From NCBI GenBank assembly GCA_902799685.1, contig CADCBO010000002.1, positions 62,001 through 126,000 of the forward strand: DNA of 64,000 bases, read 5' to 3'. Below are positions 43,966 to 51,506 of the stretch, piece by piece. Each line of letters opens with the position of its first letter. Positions within the stretch are counted from its first letter, which is position 1. This stretch comes from an uncultured Bacteroidales bacterium (lineage in GTDB: Bacteria; Bacteroidota; Bacteroidia; Bacteroidales; Bacteroidaceae). The notes beneath the pieces were generated by a model that saw nothing but the letters and a program-made list of their open reading frames with translations, was not told where the DNA came from and did not search any database. The translations under genes were made by a program, and so were the position numbers.

Positions 43966-44367
43966 ATGGCAAGATATTATAATGTTTTCATTAGTCACAG
44001 TTGGGATCATCTTGATGACCTTCGTAGTTTACGTCAGCATTTGCAGGAACGAGGCTATTTCAATGTTGATTTCTCAGAGGTAACACCTGAGAATGCTATC
44101 AAGTCAGAGAACATCTATTACGTACATGCGCGTGTGGCTCAACGTATAGCCAATGCTGATATTGTCATTGGTTTAGCGGGTGTTTATGCTTCACATAGTG
44201 ATTGGATGACATGGGAGCTAGATAAGGCGATTGAGCTTTCTAAACCCATTCTGGGAGTAATACCACGTGGGCAGGAAAGAATTTCTACTGTAGTCTCAAA
44301 CCGTGCTGATAAAATGGTACGCTGGAATACGGAATCAATAGTTGCTGCGATAAGAGAACTGGCATAG
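43966..44367 (+). CDS. ThsB-like TIR protein of a Thoeris-type system
   Basis: The 133-residue protein is a compact TIR-like protein (ThsB / DUF1863 type). It begins YYNVFISHSWDHLDDLRSLR and has a catalytic-Glu segment WMTWELDKAIELSKPILGVI. ThsB proteins sense phage and make an NAD-derived cyclic signal. One base separates it from the caspase-like gene, and a second TIR gene follows, so it is the probable signal-producing part of a TIR-caspase module. Confidence 0.78.
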   Translation: MARYYNVFISHSWDHLDDLRSLRQHLQERGYFNVDFSEVTPENAIKSENIYYVHARVAQRIANADIVIGLAGVYASHSDWMTWELDKAIELSKPILGVIPRGQERISTVVSNRADKMVRWNTESIVAAIRELA

Positions 44368-44368
44368 T

Positions 44369-45322
44369 ATGAGAAAAGCATTAATCGTTGGAATAGACTA
44401 TTATGCACACGCTAATCGTCTTGGTGGTTGCGTTAATGACGCATATTCTGTGCGCCAAGTGTTAGAGCGTCATGGTGATGGAACGAAGAATTTTGATGTG
44501 TTGTTGAAAACGGCTTCAGATGCTTCTACCGCCATAACTAAAGATGAGCTTAAATCACTTATATCTGATTTGTTTGATGACGAGACAGAAGTGGCACTTC
44601 TGTATTTTTCGGGTCATGGATATATTGACAGTGATTCAGGTTATCTCATTGCATCAGACTGTAAGACAGGTGATGACGGTGTTTCCATGGATGAGATAAT
44701 GGCGTTCGTTAACAAGTCTCGTTCCAAGAACAAGGTGATTGTTCTTGATTGCTGTCATTCAGGCCATTTTGGGGACGTGAAAGCATTGGGTAATAGTGCT
44801 GTTCTTTCAGAAGGTACAACAATCCTTACCGCTTCTGCACGCGACCAGAATGCAGTAGAGGATGGTGGTAAAGGGCTTTTTACTGGATTGTTGGTTGATG
44901 CTATGAACGGCAGTGCTGCCAATCTGGTGGGTGAAATCTCTCCGGGAAGTGTTTATGCGCATATAGACCGTTCACTTGGAGCTTGGAGCCAACGACCTAT
45001 TTTCAAAACCAATGTAAGAAGTTTCATTTCGCTTCGGAATGTAAATCCTCCTATATCACTTGAAGATTTAAAGAAGATAGATGACTTGTTCCCCGACAAG
45101 GGGTATGAGTTCCCCTTGGATCCGTCATTTGAACCTACATCTGGAGAAACAAACGAAACTAATGCAGAGAAGTTCAGAATACTTCAGAAGTATAACCGTT
45201 TAAATCTTGTTGTACCTATTGGTGCAGAGCACATGTATTTTGCTGCTATGGAGCGTAAAGCCTGCAAGCTGACCATTCTGGGCGAACATTATTGGACGTT
45301 GGTAAAAGAAGAAAGGATATAG
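44369..45322 (+). CDS. Caspase-like (peptidase C14) protein
   Basis: The 317-residue protein has a caspase-type fold. The start RKALIVGIDYYAHANRLGGC and the catalytic pair His in YFSGHGY (about residue 82) and Cys in LDCCHSG (about 128) are typical. Residues 215-317 form a separate C-terminal region, not recognised, suitable as a ligand-binding domain. Caspase-like effectors paired with TIR proteins are known as type IV Thoeris, in which the TIR product activates protease. It lies between two TIR genes with gaps of 1 and 3 bp. Confidence 0.82.
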   Translation: MRKALIVGIDYYAHANRLGGCVNDAYSVRQVLERHGDGTKNFDVLLKTASDASTAITKDELKSLISDLFDDETEVALLYFSGHGYIDSDSGYLIASDCKTGDDGVSMDEIMAFVNKSRSKNKVIVLDCCHSGHFGDVKALGNSAVLSEGTTILTASARDQNAVEDGGKGLFTGLLVDAMNGSAANLVGEISPGSVYAHIDRSLGAWSQRPIFKTNVRSFISLRNVNPPISLEDLKKIDDLFPDKGYEFPLDPSFEPTSGETNETNAEKFRILQKYNRLNLVVPIGAEHMYFAAMERKACKLTILGEHYWTLVKEERI

Positions 45323-45325
45323 CCA

Positions 45326-45862
45326 ATGGCATATTTTACTGAAACGCATTTCCGGTACTACAGAGCCAGCCTCAATGAGAGCCAACGTACTTTCAGTAAC
45401 ACGGCAGGAAGAGATATTAATACGAAGTTTGATATTTTTATCTCTTATAATATCAAGGATAGGGCGATTATTGAAGGCGTTTATAATGAATTGACAGAGA
45501 TGGGTTTCAAAGTCTATGTAGATTTCATTGTTGACAAAGATTTAGACAGAAGTAACGTTACGTTAGAGACTGCTAAGAGAATCAGAACTCGTCTTGAAAA
45601 CAGTAAGTCATTGATATATGCTCAGTCTCCCAATGCGGCTATGAGTCGTTGGATGCCATGGGAACTTGGTGTTGTTGATGGGCATACAAAGAAGTGTGCA
45701 GTACTACCAATTCTAATAAATAGCACTGATTTGTACTATAAGCAGGAGTATTTGAAGTTGTATCCTGTAATTAGACCTAATAGTTCATATCACATGTTTG
45801 TATATAGAGAACAAAACGGCGTAGAATCTCCTGTGTTTATGGATACGTTTGTTAATTATTAG
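45326..45862 (+). CDS. TIR-domain protein, second TIR of the cassette
   Basis: The 178-residue protein starts with a 35-residue variable N-terminus and then a TIR domain: KFDIFISYNIKDRAIIEGVY, GFKVYVDFIVDKD and the WxxxE segment SRWMPWELGVVDG. It differs from the ThsB-like gene at 43966 and is nearer to the classical TIR_2 type, like the 50.99 kb gene. It starts 3 bp after the caspase gene. It may be a second sensor or a second NAD-consuming enzyme of the same system. Confidence 0.75.
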   Translation: MAYFTETHFRYYRASLNESQRTFSNTAGRDINTKFDIFISYNIKDRAIIEGVYNELTEMGFKVYVDFIVDKDLDRSNVTLETAKRIRTRLENSKSLIYAQSPNAAMSRWMPWELGVVDGHTKKCAVLPILINSTDLYYKQEYLKLYPVIRPNSSYHMFVYREQNGVESPVFMDTFVNY

Positions 45863-46005
45863 TATTCGCGGCACAGAGCCTACAGGTCATTACGCGCAGC
45901 ATGTGACAATAAGATGACGGCTGATGACTGCAATCTTCCGCACAGTTGCAACCCAGGCTGTCAAGCTGCAAAGCAAAGCTGAGATAAGTAAGAATAGACG
46001 ATACG

Positions 46006-46179
46006 ATGTGTACATTGATTTACCATAATGGACAGTTTAATAGGCCTGATACTCTGTTGCCTTTCTTGCAGGCTAATGTAGGGATGAGTCCTCTGATTCA
46101 GGTTGACTGTATTATGTCTTTTAAGGGAATGGCGGGGCAGTTGATGGATGATGCGTATGAGTACCTCAGTAAACAATAG
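46006..46179 (+). CDS. Possible 57-residue small protein
   Basis: ATG to TAG gives MCTLIYHNGQFNRPDTLLPF and ends DDAYEYLSKQ. Composition is protein-like, and the end resembles the relic frame AYLSKL at 54.74 kb. It may be the remnant of a gene otherwise lost near repeat C. Not recognised. Confidence 0.35.
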   Translation: MCTLIYHNGQFNRPDTLLPFLQANVGMSPLIQVDCIMSFKGMAGQLMDDAYEYLSKQ

Positions 46180-46226
46180 CAGGTCCCGATGACTTGGATG
46201 GAGTGCCAAGAAGACTTGATAACAAT

Positions 46227-46292
46227 AAAGGCCCGATAAGCGGTTCCGATAAGCGAGCAAACGGTAGCGTCGCCAGCCGCAGCGAGGCCCCC
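46227..46292. repeat. Repeat C (GGCCCGATAAGCGG type), copy 1
   Basis: AAAGGCCCGATAAGCGGTTC continuing with CGATAAGCGAGCAAACGGTA and GCGTCGCCAGCCGCAGCGAG; nearly identical to 55548-55614 and diverged at 54870-54940. Confidence 0.75.
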
Positions 46293-46325
46293 GGCCAAGC
46301 AAACAAAAAGGAAAAACGGAAAAAG

Positions 46326-47450
46326 ATGAAAACAATACTAGTTACCGGAAGCGCCGGTTTTATAGGAGCCAACCTGGTATTAAGGTTGCTGGATAGCCAG
46401 GAGCCAACCAAAATAGTAGGCCTGGACAACCTAAACAACTATTACGATCCCAGCCTAAAGGAATACCGACTGAAAGTAATAGACGAGAAGGCGAAGGCAC
46501 ACCTGGAGCATAGCTATAGCTTTATTAAAGGCAGTATTGCTGACCGCGAGCTCATTGACCGGCTGTTTGCGGAGTACAAGTTTGACATTGTGGTGAATCT
46601 GGCGGCGCAGGCTGGTGTGCGGTATAGCATTGAGAATCCGGATGTTTATATAGAGAGTAACATTATTGGATTCTATAATATACTGGAGGCTTGTAGGCAT
46701 TCTATGGATGGAGTGGGGCTAGATGGCAAAATAGGGCCAAACGGAACCGTCCCCAATGGCACTATTTATCAGGGGGTGCAGCATTTGGTGTATGCTAGTA
46801 GTAGCAGCGTGTATGGCGGAAATAAGAAAGTGCCGTTCAGTACGGATGATCGGGTGGATAATCCTGTGAGTCTTTATGCTGCTACTAAGAAGAGTAATGA
46901 GTTGATGGCTCATTGCTATAGTAAGCTATACAATATACCTTCTACTGGCTTAAGGTTCTTTACGGTATATGGGCCGGCCGGTCGTCCTGATATGGCGTAC
47001 TTTGGGTTTACCAATAAGTTGCTTAAGGGAGAGACCATACAGATATACAATTACGGCAACTGTCGCCGCGACTTCACCTACGTGGATGACATTGTGGAGG
47101 GAATTGTGAGGGTGATGGCTAAGGCACCGGAAAAGAAGACGGGCGAAGATGGTCTGCCGATTCCGCCGTATGCGGTATATAACATCGGAGGTGGCCAGCC
47201 TGAGAACCTGCTGGACTTTGTGAACATCCTGCAAGAGGAGTTGGTGCGTGCAGGGGTGTTGCCGCAGGATTATGACTTTGAGGCGCATAAGAAGCTTGTT
47301 CCTATGCAGCCGGGCGATGTTCCCACTACTTATGCCGATGCTACCGCACTGGAGCGTGACTTTGGGTTTACGCCTAAGATTACCCTTCGCGAGGGATTGC
47401 GGCACTTTGCCGAGTGGTACAAGGAATATGGTCAAAAGATAGCAAAATAG
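46326..47450 (+). CDS. UDP-glucuronate 4-epimerase-type NAD-dependent epimerase, with in-frame family A insertion
   Basis: The 374-residue short-chain epimerase has VTGSAGFIGANLVLRLL, NLAAQAGVRYSIENPDVYI, the catalytic YASSSSVYGGNKKVPFS and YAATKKSNELMAH. FFTVYGPAGRPDMAYFGFT and the RRDFTYVDDIVEGIVR segment are as in CapI-like UDP-glucuronate epimerases. About 18 residues (GKIGPNGTVPNGTIYQG) before QHLVYASSSS come from a family A' palindrome. The ATG at 46326 is used; the longer ORF reads through repeat C. The TAG stop is the first part of a family B element. Confidence 0.88.
   Translation: MKTILVTGSAGFIGANLVLRLLDSQEPTKIVGLDNLNNYYDPSLKEYRLKVIDEKAKAHLEHSYSFIKGSIADRELIDRLFAEYKFDIVVNLAAQAGVRYSIENPDVYIESNIIGFYNILEACRHSMDGVGLDGKIGPNGTVPNGTIYQGVQHLVYASSSSVYGGNKKVPFSTDDRVDNPVSLYAATKKSNELMAHCYSKLYNIPSTGLRFFTVYGPAGRPDMAYFGFTNKLLKGETIQIYNYGNCRRDFTYVDDIVEGIVRVMAKAPEKKTGEDGLPIPPYAVYNIGGGQPENLLDFVNILQEELVRAGVLPQDYDFEAHKKLVPMQPGDVPTTYADATALERDFGFTPKITLREGLRHFAEWYKEYGQKIAK
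46727..46772. repeat. Family A' palindrome inside the epimerase gene
   Basis: AAATAGGGCCAAACGGAACC continuing with GTCCCCAATGGCACTATTT forms a palindrome (AAATAG-GCCA against TGGC-CTATTT). It is almost identical to 47489-47527, downstream of the same gene, but here is read in frame. Confidence 0.82.
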
Positions 47451-47658
47451 TACAAAAGGGGTCAGACCCCTTTTGTATCAAAAGATGAAAAATAGGGCCA
47501 AACGGAACCGTCCCCTTTGGCACTATTTGGATTACCCTGGAAGTTTGATGGAACTTCCGGGGTTTCTTTTTTTTTAAAAATAGTACAAAAGGGGTCAGAC
47601 CCCAATTGTATCAAAATGGCAAAATAGTACAAAAGGGGACAGACCCCTTTTGTATCAG
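47446..47658. repeat. Cluster of family A' and B palindromes
   Basis: From the epimerase stop: a B element (47446-47481), an A' element (47489-47527), a hairpin CCGGAAGTTTGATGGAACTT-CCGG region around 47530-47570 with a T run (terminator-like), then two B elements (47577-47616 and 47621-47658). Confidence 0.75.
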
Positions 47659-47665
47659 AGAGAAA

Positions 47666-48100
47666 ATGTTTGCGGGGTGCGTGCTGGCACCGTATCAGAT
47701 TACACGCGGTAAGCTGCCCAGCATAGACTACAACCTGAACGGTGACAACGTGCTGGTGACTGATGTGGCTCTGGGTGGTCTGGTGATTACCGCCGATACG
47801 ACTGTGGCGGAGTTCAGCGCGGCTGTGATGGCGTGCAACGATTACTATGAGGAGGGTGACCAGCTGACTTTCTTTTACGGAAAGCAGACGGTGGATGTCG
47901 TAACCGGGACTCCGCGTGCCAGGATAAACGGATTCAAGGTGGTGCTGGACACTGAGAATGTGATGAAGCTGTGGGATGTGGTGAGTGAACTGGGGTTCAA
48001 GACCGTAGATGGACAGAAAGAGGCACAGGCGGCTGATAGAGAGCCTGGAGGCGGACAACAGGCAGAAGGAGATGAACCTGAGCAAGATGTATGTGGATGA
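47666..48100 (+). pseudogene. Fragment of a Bacteroidota structural-type protein, frame-shifted
   Basis: Residues from MFAGCVLAPYQITRGKLPSI to about LGFKTVDGQ read as protein (GGLVITADTTVAEFSAAVMA, NDYYEEGDQLTFFYG). This resembles the C-terminal part of larger Bacteroidota proteins of the DUF6266 type, though I am not certain of the family. The end (QKEAQAADREPGGG) is out of frame with the next reading frame (48009-48233). It is probably a truncated relic placed here by recombination near the palindromes. Confidence 0.5.
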
Positions 48101-48233
48101 GTTCCGCATGAATATTGCCAGACCCTTGCAGGAAGAGGTGGGGGATTTGAAAAACGAAATAGCTAAGTTGAAAAATGCGATTCAGAGGATTAATGATTGT
48201 GATTACAGGGGCAGCGAGATTGAGGTAGGTTGA
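48009..48233 (+). CDS. Small coiled-coil protein, phage-like remnant
   Basis: The 74-residue protein MDRKRHRRLIESLEADNRQK continues as a heptad-rich coiled coil (LQEEVGDLKNEIAKLKNAIQ) and ends DCDYRGSEIEVG. Proteins of this kind lie next to phage-type genes in Bacteroidota, where the end usually holds CPYxDxCPV. It overlaps the preceding fragment in another frame. A terminator follows. Confidence 0.45.
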   Translation: MDRKRHRRLIESLEADNRQKEMNLSKMYVDEFRMNIARPLQEEVGDLKNEIAKLKNAIQRINDCDYRGSEIEVG

Positions 48234-48246
48234 TTTCTTGGGGAGA

Positions 48247-48281
48247 CCCTGGGAGCTTTTGGCTTCCAGGGCCTTTTTTTT
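48247..48281 (+). terminator. Intrinsic terminator
   Basis: CCCTGGGAGC pairs with GGCTTCCAGGG over a TTTT loop, followed by eight T. Confidence 0.85.
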
Positions 48282-48293
48282 GATGATTTACTG

Positions 48294-48347
48294 TTTGAGG
48301 GAATAAATGAGGGTATATTTGAGGGTGTAAATGAGGGAATAAATGGG
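48294..48347. repeat. 12-bp tandem repeat, about 4.5 units
   Basis: Units such as TTTGAGGGAATA and AATGAGGGTATA. One frame reads LFEGINEGIFEGVNEGINGC, the (I/V)NEG repeat found in linkers of Bacteroidota ATP-binding/AlbA-type regulators, so it is probably a relic of such a gene. Confidence 0.6.
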
Positions 48348-48451
48348 TGTTGATAAGTTGGTGGGAGAGATTAGGGTGGAAATAAGGCTAATAATGACAA
48401 TATATATTGGGATTTTTTTACTTATAATTGAAATATTCCAGGATTTATATT

Positions 48452-48459
48452 TATATTTG
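48452..48459 (+). promoter_or_regulatory. -7 promoter box of the TAC module
   Basis: TATATTTG with TTG at 48428-48430 as -33, spacing about 21; start codon 17 bp downstream. Confidence 0.65.
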
Positions 48460-48476
48460 CACGATAATACTAGACC

Positions 48477-48980
48477 ATGGGCTTTAGAATTGTAGAAATA
48501 GAAGAATTATCTGGACCAAATTGTAAGATATACTCAATTGCTTATGATGGCAAAGGAGGTGATACACTTTTTGATGAGTTCTTGGATAGAATGGACGAAG
48601 ACTATCCAAATGAGGTAGAAGATATTTGGTCTAAGCTGCAATTTATGGGCTATGAAGGTGGCGCACGATTACAGTTCTTTAGAGAGAATGAAGGAAAACC
48701 GGGGGATGGTGTTGTGGCGTTATTGAAGGAATCTGGGTTTACATTGCGATTGTATGCTATCCGATACGGAGTTACGTTATTGATATTAGGTTCTGGTGGA
48801 TATAAAGACTCAAGTATTGATGCTTGGCAAAAAGATGAGGTGTTAAAGTATCATGCAGAAGAGATGATAAAGATATCTGCTATGATTACAGAAAGGATAA
48901 AAAACAAGGATATTAGAATATGTGATGATGGAACACTTGAAGGTGATCTATATTTTGATGAAGAAACAAATAACCAATAA
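48477..48980 (+). CDS. HigB/RelE-like toxin of a toxin-antitoxin-chaperone module
   Basis: The 167-residue protein resembles Bacteroidota HigB-like toxins: TLFDEFLDRMDEDYPNEVED, the basic-hydrophobic core RLYAIRYGVTLLILGSGGYK and an elongated acidic C-terminus. HigB toxins cut mRNA on the ribosome. It is followed at 6 bp by an HTH antitoxin and then by a SecB-like gene, which together form a TAC arrangement. Some catalytic residues of RelE proteins are poorly conserved, so activity must be tested. Confidence 0.72.
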   Translation: MGFRIVEIEELSGPNCKIYSIAYDGKGGDTLFDEFLDRMDEDYPNEVEDIWSKLQFMGYEGGARLQFFRENEGKPGDGVVALLKESGFTLRLYAIRYGVTLLILGSGGYKDSSIDAWQKDEVLKYHAEEMIKISAMITERIKNKDIRICDDGTLEGDLYFDEETNNQ

Positions 48981-48986
48981 ACCAAA

Positions 48987-49388
48987 ATGAAAGCAAGGAA
49001 AAGACTAGCAGCTCTGTCAGAGCTTAATTATTTGAAGGTGGCGCGTAGAATGCGTATTGCCATTCAGATAGCTGATGCTATGGAAGTGCAGCACATTTCC
49101 AAGAAGGAACTTGCCCAAAAGATGGGTCGTCAGCCCTCCGAAATCACCAAATGGTTGAGCGGAGACCAGAATTTTACGTCTGACATTATGACGGAGCTCT
49201 CCTATTACCTCCATGCTAAGATAACAGGAGAGTTACCCGATTATTCCGTTACATACCTTAATCTATCTTATAGTCCTTCTTTATCAATAGATCTTCCGTA
49301 CGTAAATGTTGGTTTTCCGCTGAGAAATCGTCGTCAGTGGAAGGATCTATCATATCAATCAATTATTGCCACTGAAAAATATAATTAA
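48987..49388 (+). CDS. HTH antitoxin with C-terminal chaperone-addiction-like tail
   Basis: The 133-residue protein has an XRE-type helix-turn-helix (HISKKELAQKMGRQPSEITK, WLSGDQNFTSD) in the middle third. The C-terminal 45 residues, LNLSYSPSLSIDLPYVNVGF and following, are hydrophobic-aromatic, like the chaperone-addiction (ChAD) segment of TAC antitoxins that binds SecB-like chaperones. It overlaps the next gene by one base (TAATG). Likely function: represses the promoter and neutralises the toxin when chaperone is present. Confidence 0.72.
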   Translation: MKARKRLAALSELNYLKVARRMRIAIQIADAMEVQHISKKELAQKMGRQPSEITKWLSGDQNFTSDIMTELSYYLHAKITGELPDYSVTYLNLSYSPSLSIDLPYVNVGFPLRNRRQWKDLSYQSIIATEKYN

Positions 49389-49828
49389 TGATGGAAACCG
49401 AAAAAAGAATAAGTTTCTCACTTATCTCTATTCAGGAGGAGAAGTTTGAAATTTCAGATACAGGAAACTCTACAATTAAAGAGGTAAACGTTCAGTATCT
49501 TGTAGAGACCGAGGTTCATCCTGTAGACGGCATGATTTATGTTCGTACAGGTATAAGATATAGAAGGGAGGAGTCTATAATATGTGAGTGCATCCTGGGT
49601 ATTCGTTTTGCGATAAAGGATTTTGATACGGTTATTACTATTGATGAGGATAGCAAGAAAATCAATTTCACCAGCAACCTGATGCCTACTTTCTTGAGTA
49701 TTACCTATGGCGCTTTACGTGGTGCCCTGTTTGAAAGGGTTAAGAATACACCATTGGAAGCATTCCCTCTGCCTCTGATGTCTATGTCAGAACTGGAAAT
49801 AAATAACCATTACAGGGTAGTAAAGTAA
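49388..49828 (+). CDS. SecB-like chaperone of a TAC module
   Basis: The 146-residue protein has a SecB-like beta sandwich. The conserved C-terminal part LMPTFLSITYGALRGALFER followed by TPLEAFPLPLMSM matches SecB (TRExVxxLVxRGxFPxLxLPP). Bacteroidota often lack the proteobacterial SecB, and these proteins act in TAC modules by protecting the antitoxin from proteolysis. The start overlaps the antitoxin stop by one base. Confidence 0.72.
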   Translation: MMETEKRISFSLISIQEEKFEISDTGNSTIKEVNVQYLVETEVHPVDGMIYVRTGIRYRREESIICECILGIRFAIKDFDTVITIDEDSKKINFTSNLMPTFLSITYGALRGALFERVKNTPLEAFPLPLMSMSELEINNHYRVVK

Positions 49829-49849
49829 TCTGTATTAAAGGAGCTAGAA

Positions 49850-50182
49850 ATGATGTATAAGATTAGCGAATCTGGTCCTGTGCCATTGACGTATACAGAT
49901 ATAGAAATACATCAACTCATAGATGATTTCATTAAGGAATCAAAAGGAGAGTTCTCATATAAACGAATATGTGATTATATAGTATCTATGGCTAAACAAG
50001 ATGGAAAATTAGAGGGAGCTCCTTATGCAGAGTACCGGAGCTTTGAAATAAGTATTAGTGATGGATATACTATTAGCAGAGTTTTATGGGAAAAGATTTG
50101 GAATAAAGAAATAATAATAGCCTTTGGTGAGAATTCGTATCGGGGCTATAGTAATGGTGATACAAGATTTATCAAAGTCTAA
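49850..50182 (+). CDS. Small hypothetical protein, related to the 56.1 kb protein
   Basis: The 110-residue protein MMYKISESGPVPLTYTDIEI contains a LIDDFIKESKGEFSYKRICD segment. The 56086-56376 protein has a matching LVEEYITQQRGTFSLQGACA pattern at the same place, so the two appear to be distant paralogues. Function unknown. It lies 21 bp after the SecB-like gene. Confidence 0.5.
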   Translation: MMYKISESGPVPLTYTDIEIHQLIDDFIKESKGEFSYKRICDYIVSMAKQDGKLEGAPYAEYRSFEISISDGYTISRVLWEKIWNKEIIIAFGENSYRGYSNGDTRFIKV

Positions 50183-50309
50183 TGAAAAAAGTATTTTGAT
50201 AATGATTTCTGTAATGAAGAAACTGTATTAAGCCCTCAAGGAAACACAATACATATAATAAAAGGATCAAAAAGGACTAATAATATTATAAATCAAAAAT
50301 CAATTAATT

Positions 50310-50609
50310 ATGACATCAATTACTGATTTTGAAAACTGGATAGAAATGTTAGATTTGGAAGACTTTGAAGAAGTCGATTCTTTATATCAATCGGTACGTA
50401 ACGTATCAGATTATGGAGAGTATAAAACGATAGAAGGAAGAAGCGCAGGTTCTTACGTTGTAACCGCATCTGTATTGGATGTGAATTTATTCTTAGCATC
50501 AGAGAAAGCACGGCAAGCATTCTTAAAGTATATTGAAAGTACTTTTTGTGAAGGAGAAATGGAGGAGGCATGGTATGCCGTTAAAAGGGCAAATGCAAAA
50601 GATGACTGA
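50310..50609 (+). CDS. Small acidic protein, possible antitoxin
   Basis: The 99-residue protein begins MTSITDFENWIEMLDLEDFE and is strongly acidic. It precedes directly a degenerate ADP-ribosyltransferase-like toxin frame (50627 on), so it may be that toxin's antitoxin or immunity protein, now without partner. No domain recognised. Confidence 0.5.
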   Translation: MTSITDFENWIEMLDLEDFEEVDSLYQSVRNVSDYGEYKTIEGRSAGSYVVTASVLDVNLFLASEKARQAFLKYIESTFCEGEMEEAWYAVKRANAKDD

Positions 50610-50626
50610 ATGTAATAAGGGTACAG

Positions 50627-50935
50627 TGGAGTTTAACTCCAACAACCTCGGTTGTGTTAGGTAAAGATAGACTCAGATCTAGTGATAATGATTATGACTG
50701 GCTTGGACACGGCATATATTTCTGGGAGAACAATCAGAAACGAACATTGCGGTGGGCGCAAGAAAACGCGACTCGTCCAAACTCAAAGATTAAAAACCAT
50801 GAGTATTAGGTGCAGTGATAGGTTAGGGGGGTATGCTTTGATTTGATAGACTCACAGTATTTCTCAGAATTAAAACATGGTTATAATGCATTATATTTTC
50901 CTAGGACAATGGATTTGTTATATGGGAATCCATAG
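50627..50935 (+). pseudogene. Degenerate ADP-ribosyltransferase-like (DUF3990-type) toxin
   Basis: The frame from 50627 reads PTTSVVLGKDRLRSSDNDYD followed by WLGHGIYFWENNQKRTLRWA, a motif typical of Bacteroidota DUF3990/ART-like toxins (LGxGIYFWE). It breaks at 50806 (TAG). The homology continues in shifted frames: VLGAVI from 50802 and FDLIDSQYFSELKHGYN from 50838. At least two frameshifts are therefore present. The 381-bp gap 50610-50990 is otherwise empty. Confidence 0.65.
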
Positions 50936-50990
50936 ATATTTTTATAGAGGTATAGCTGCTTCGTGAATTAAGATCGAGTATATTTAAAGT

Positions 50991-51506
50991 ATGGCAAATA
51001 GATATTACTTAAACGAACAACAGTATCCACGTACAGGGAACTGTGTGTTTATAAGCCACCAGAAGAATGATAAGGAAATAGCGAAGAAGATAGCTGATTA
51101 TATCAACAAAAGTGGAGTTGATATCTACTTTGACGAATATGACATCAGTATCAATCGTGATGACCCGAAGAGCATTGTTAATGCTATAAAAACTGGTATT
51201 AGAAGAAGCTCACACATGTTATGCATTCTTTCTCAAAATGCACTTGATTCGAAGTGGATGCCTTGGGAAATTGGGTATGGTTATGACCGTTTGCATGTTG
51301 CTGGTATAACGGTAAAGGAATTGTCAAAAAGTGACTTGCCTGAATACCTGCAGATTGTCCCTGTGTTGCGAGGTACTAAATCACTTAATGAGTATATTTC
51401 TAATACAGCTGGTCGAATTGAGGATTCAATGATTCGGGAACAGAAATTATTCTCAGCTTCCATGTTTAATCATCCACTTGATGCAGTTCTCGATTGGCAG
51501 ATGTAG
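50991..51506 (+). CDS. TIR-domain protein, first gene of the TIR cluster
   Basis: The 171-residue TIR protein has GNCVFISHQKNDKEIAKKIA, VDIYFDEYDISINRDDPKSI and the WxxxE segment SKWMPWEIGYGYD, so the catalytic Glu and aromatic platform are present. The stop is directly followed by the TTG start of the TIR-TIR-SLOG gene (no gap). It probably cleaves NAD or makes a cyclic ADP-ribose signal; activity unproven. Confidence 0.8.
   Translation: MANRYYLNEQQYPRTGNCVFISHQKNDKEIAKKIADYINKSGVDIYFDEYDISINRDDPKSIVNAIKTGIRRSSHMLCILSQNALDSKWMPWEIGYGYDRLHVAGITVKELSKSDLPEYLQIVPVLRGTKSLNEYISNTAGRIEDSMIREQKLFSASMFNHPLDAVLDWQM

Larger units (their letters stand above)
45863..46325. other. 463-bp gap: leader with small ORF and repeat C
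   Basis: The first 140 bp contain an imperfect stem region around CTTCCGCACAG and GCTGTCAAGCTGCAAAGCAA. A 57-codon reading frame (46006-46179) and a repeat C copy (46227-46292) fill the rest before the epimerase gene. Confidence 0.5.
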
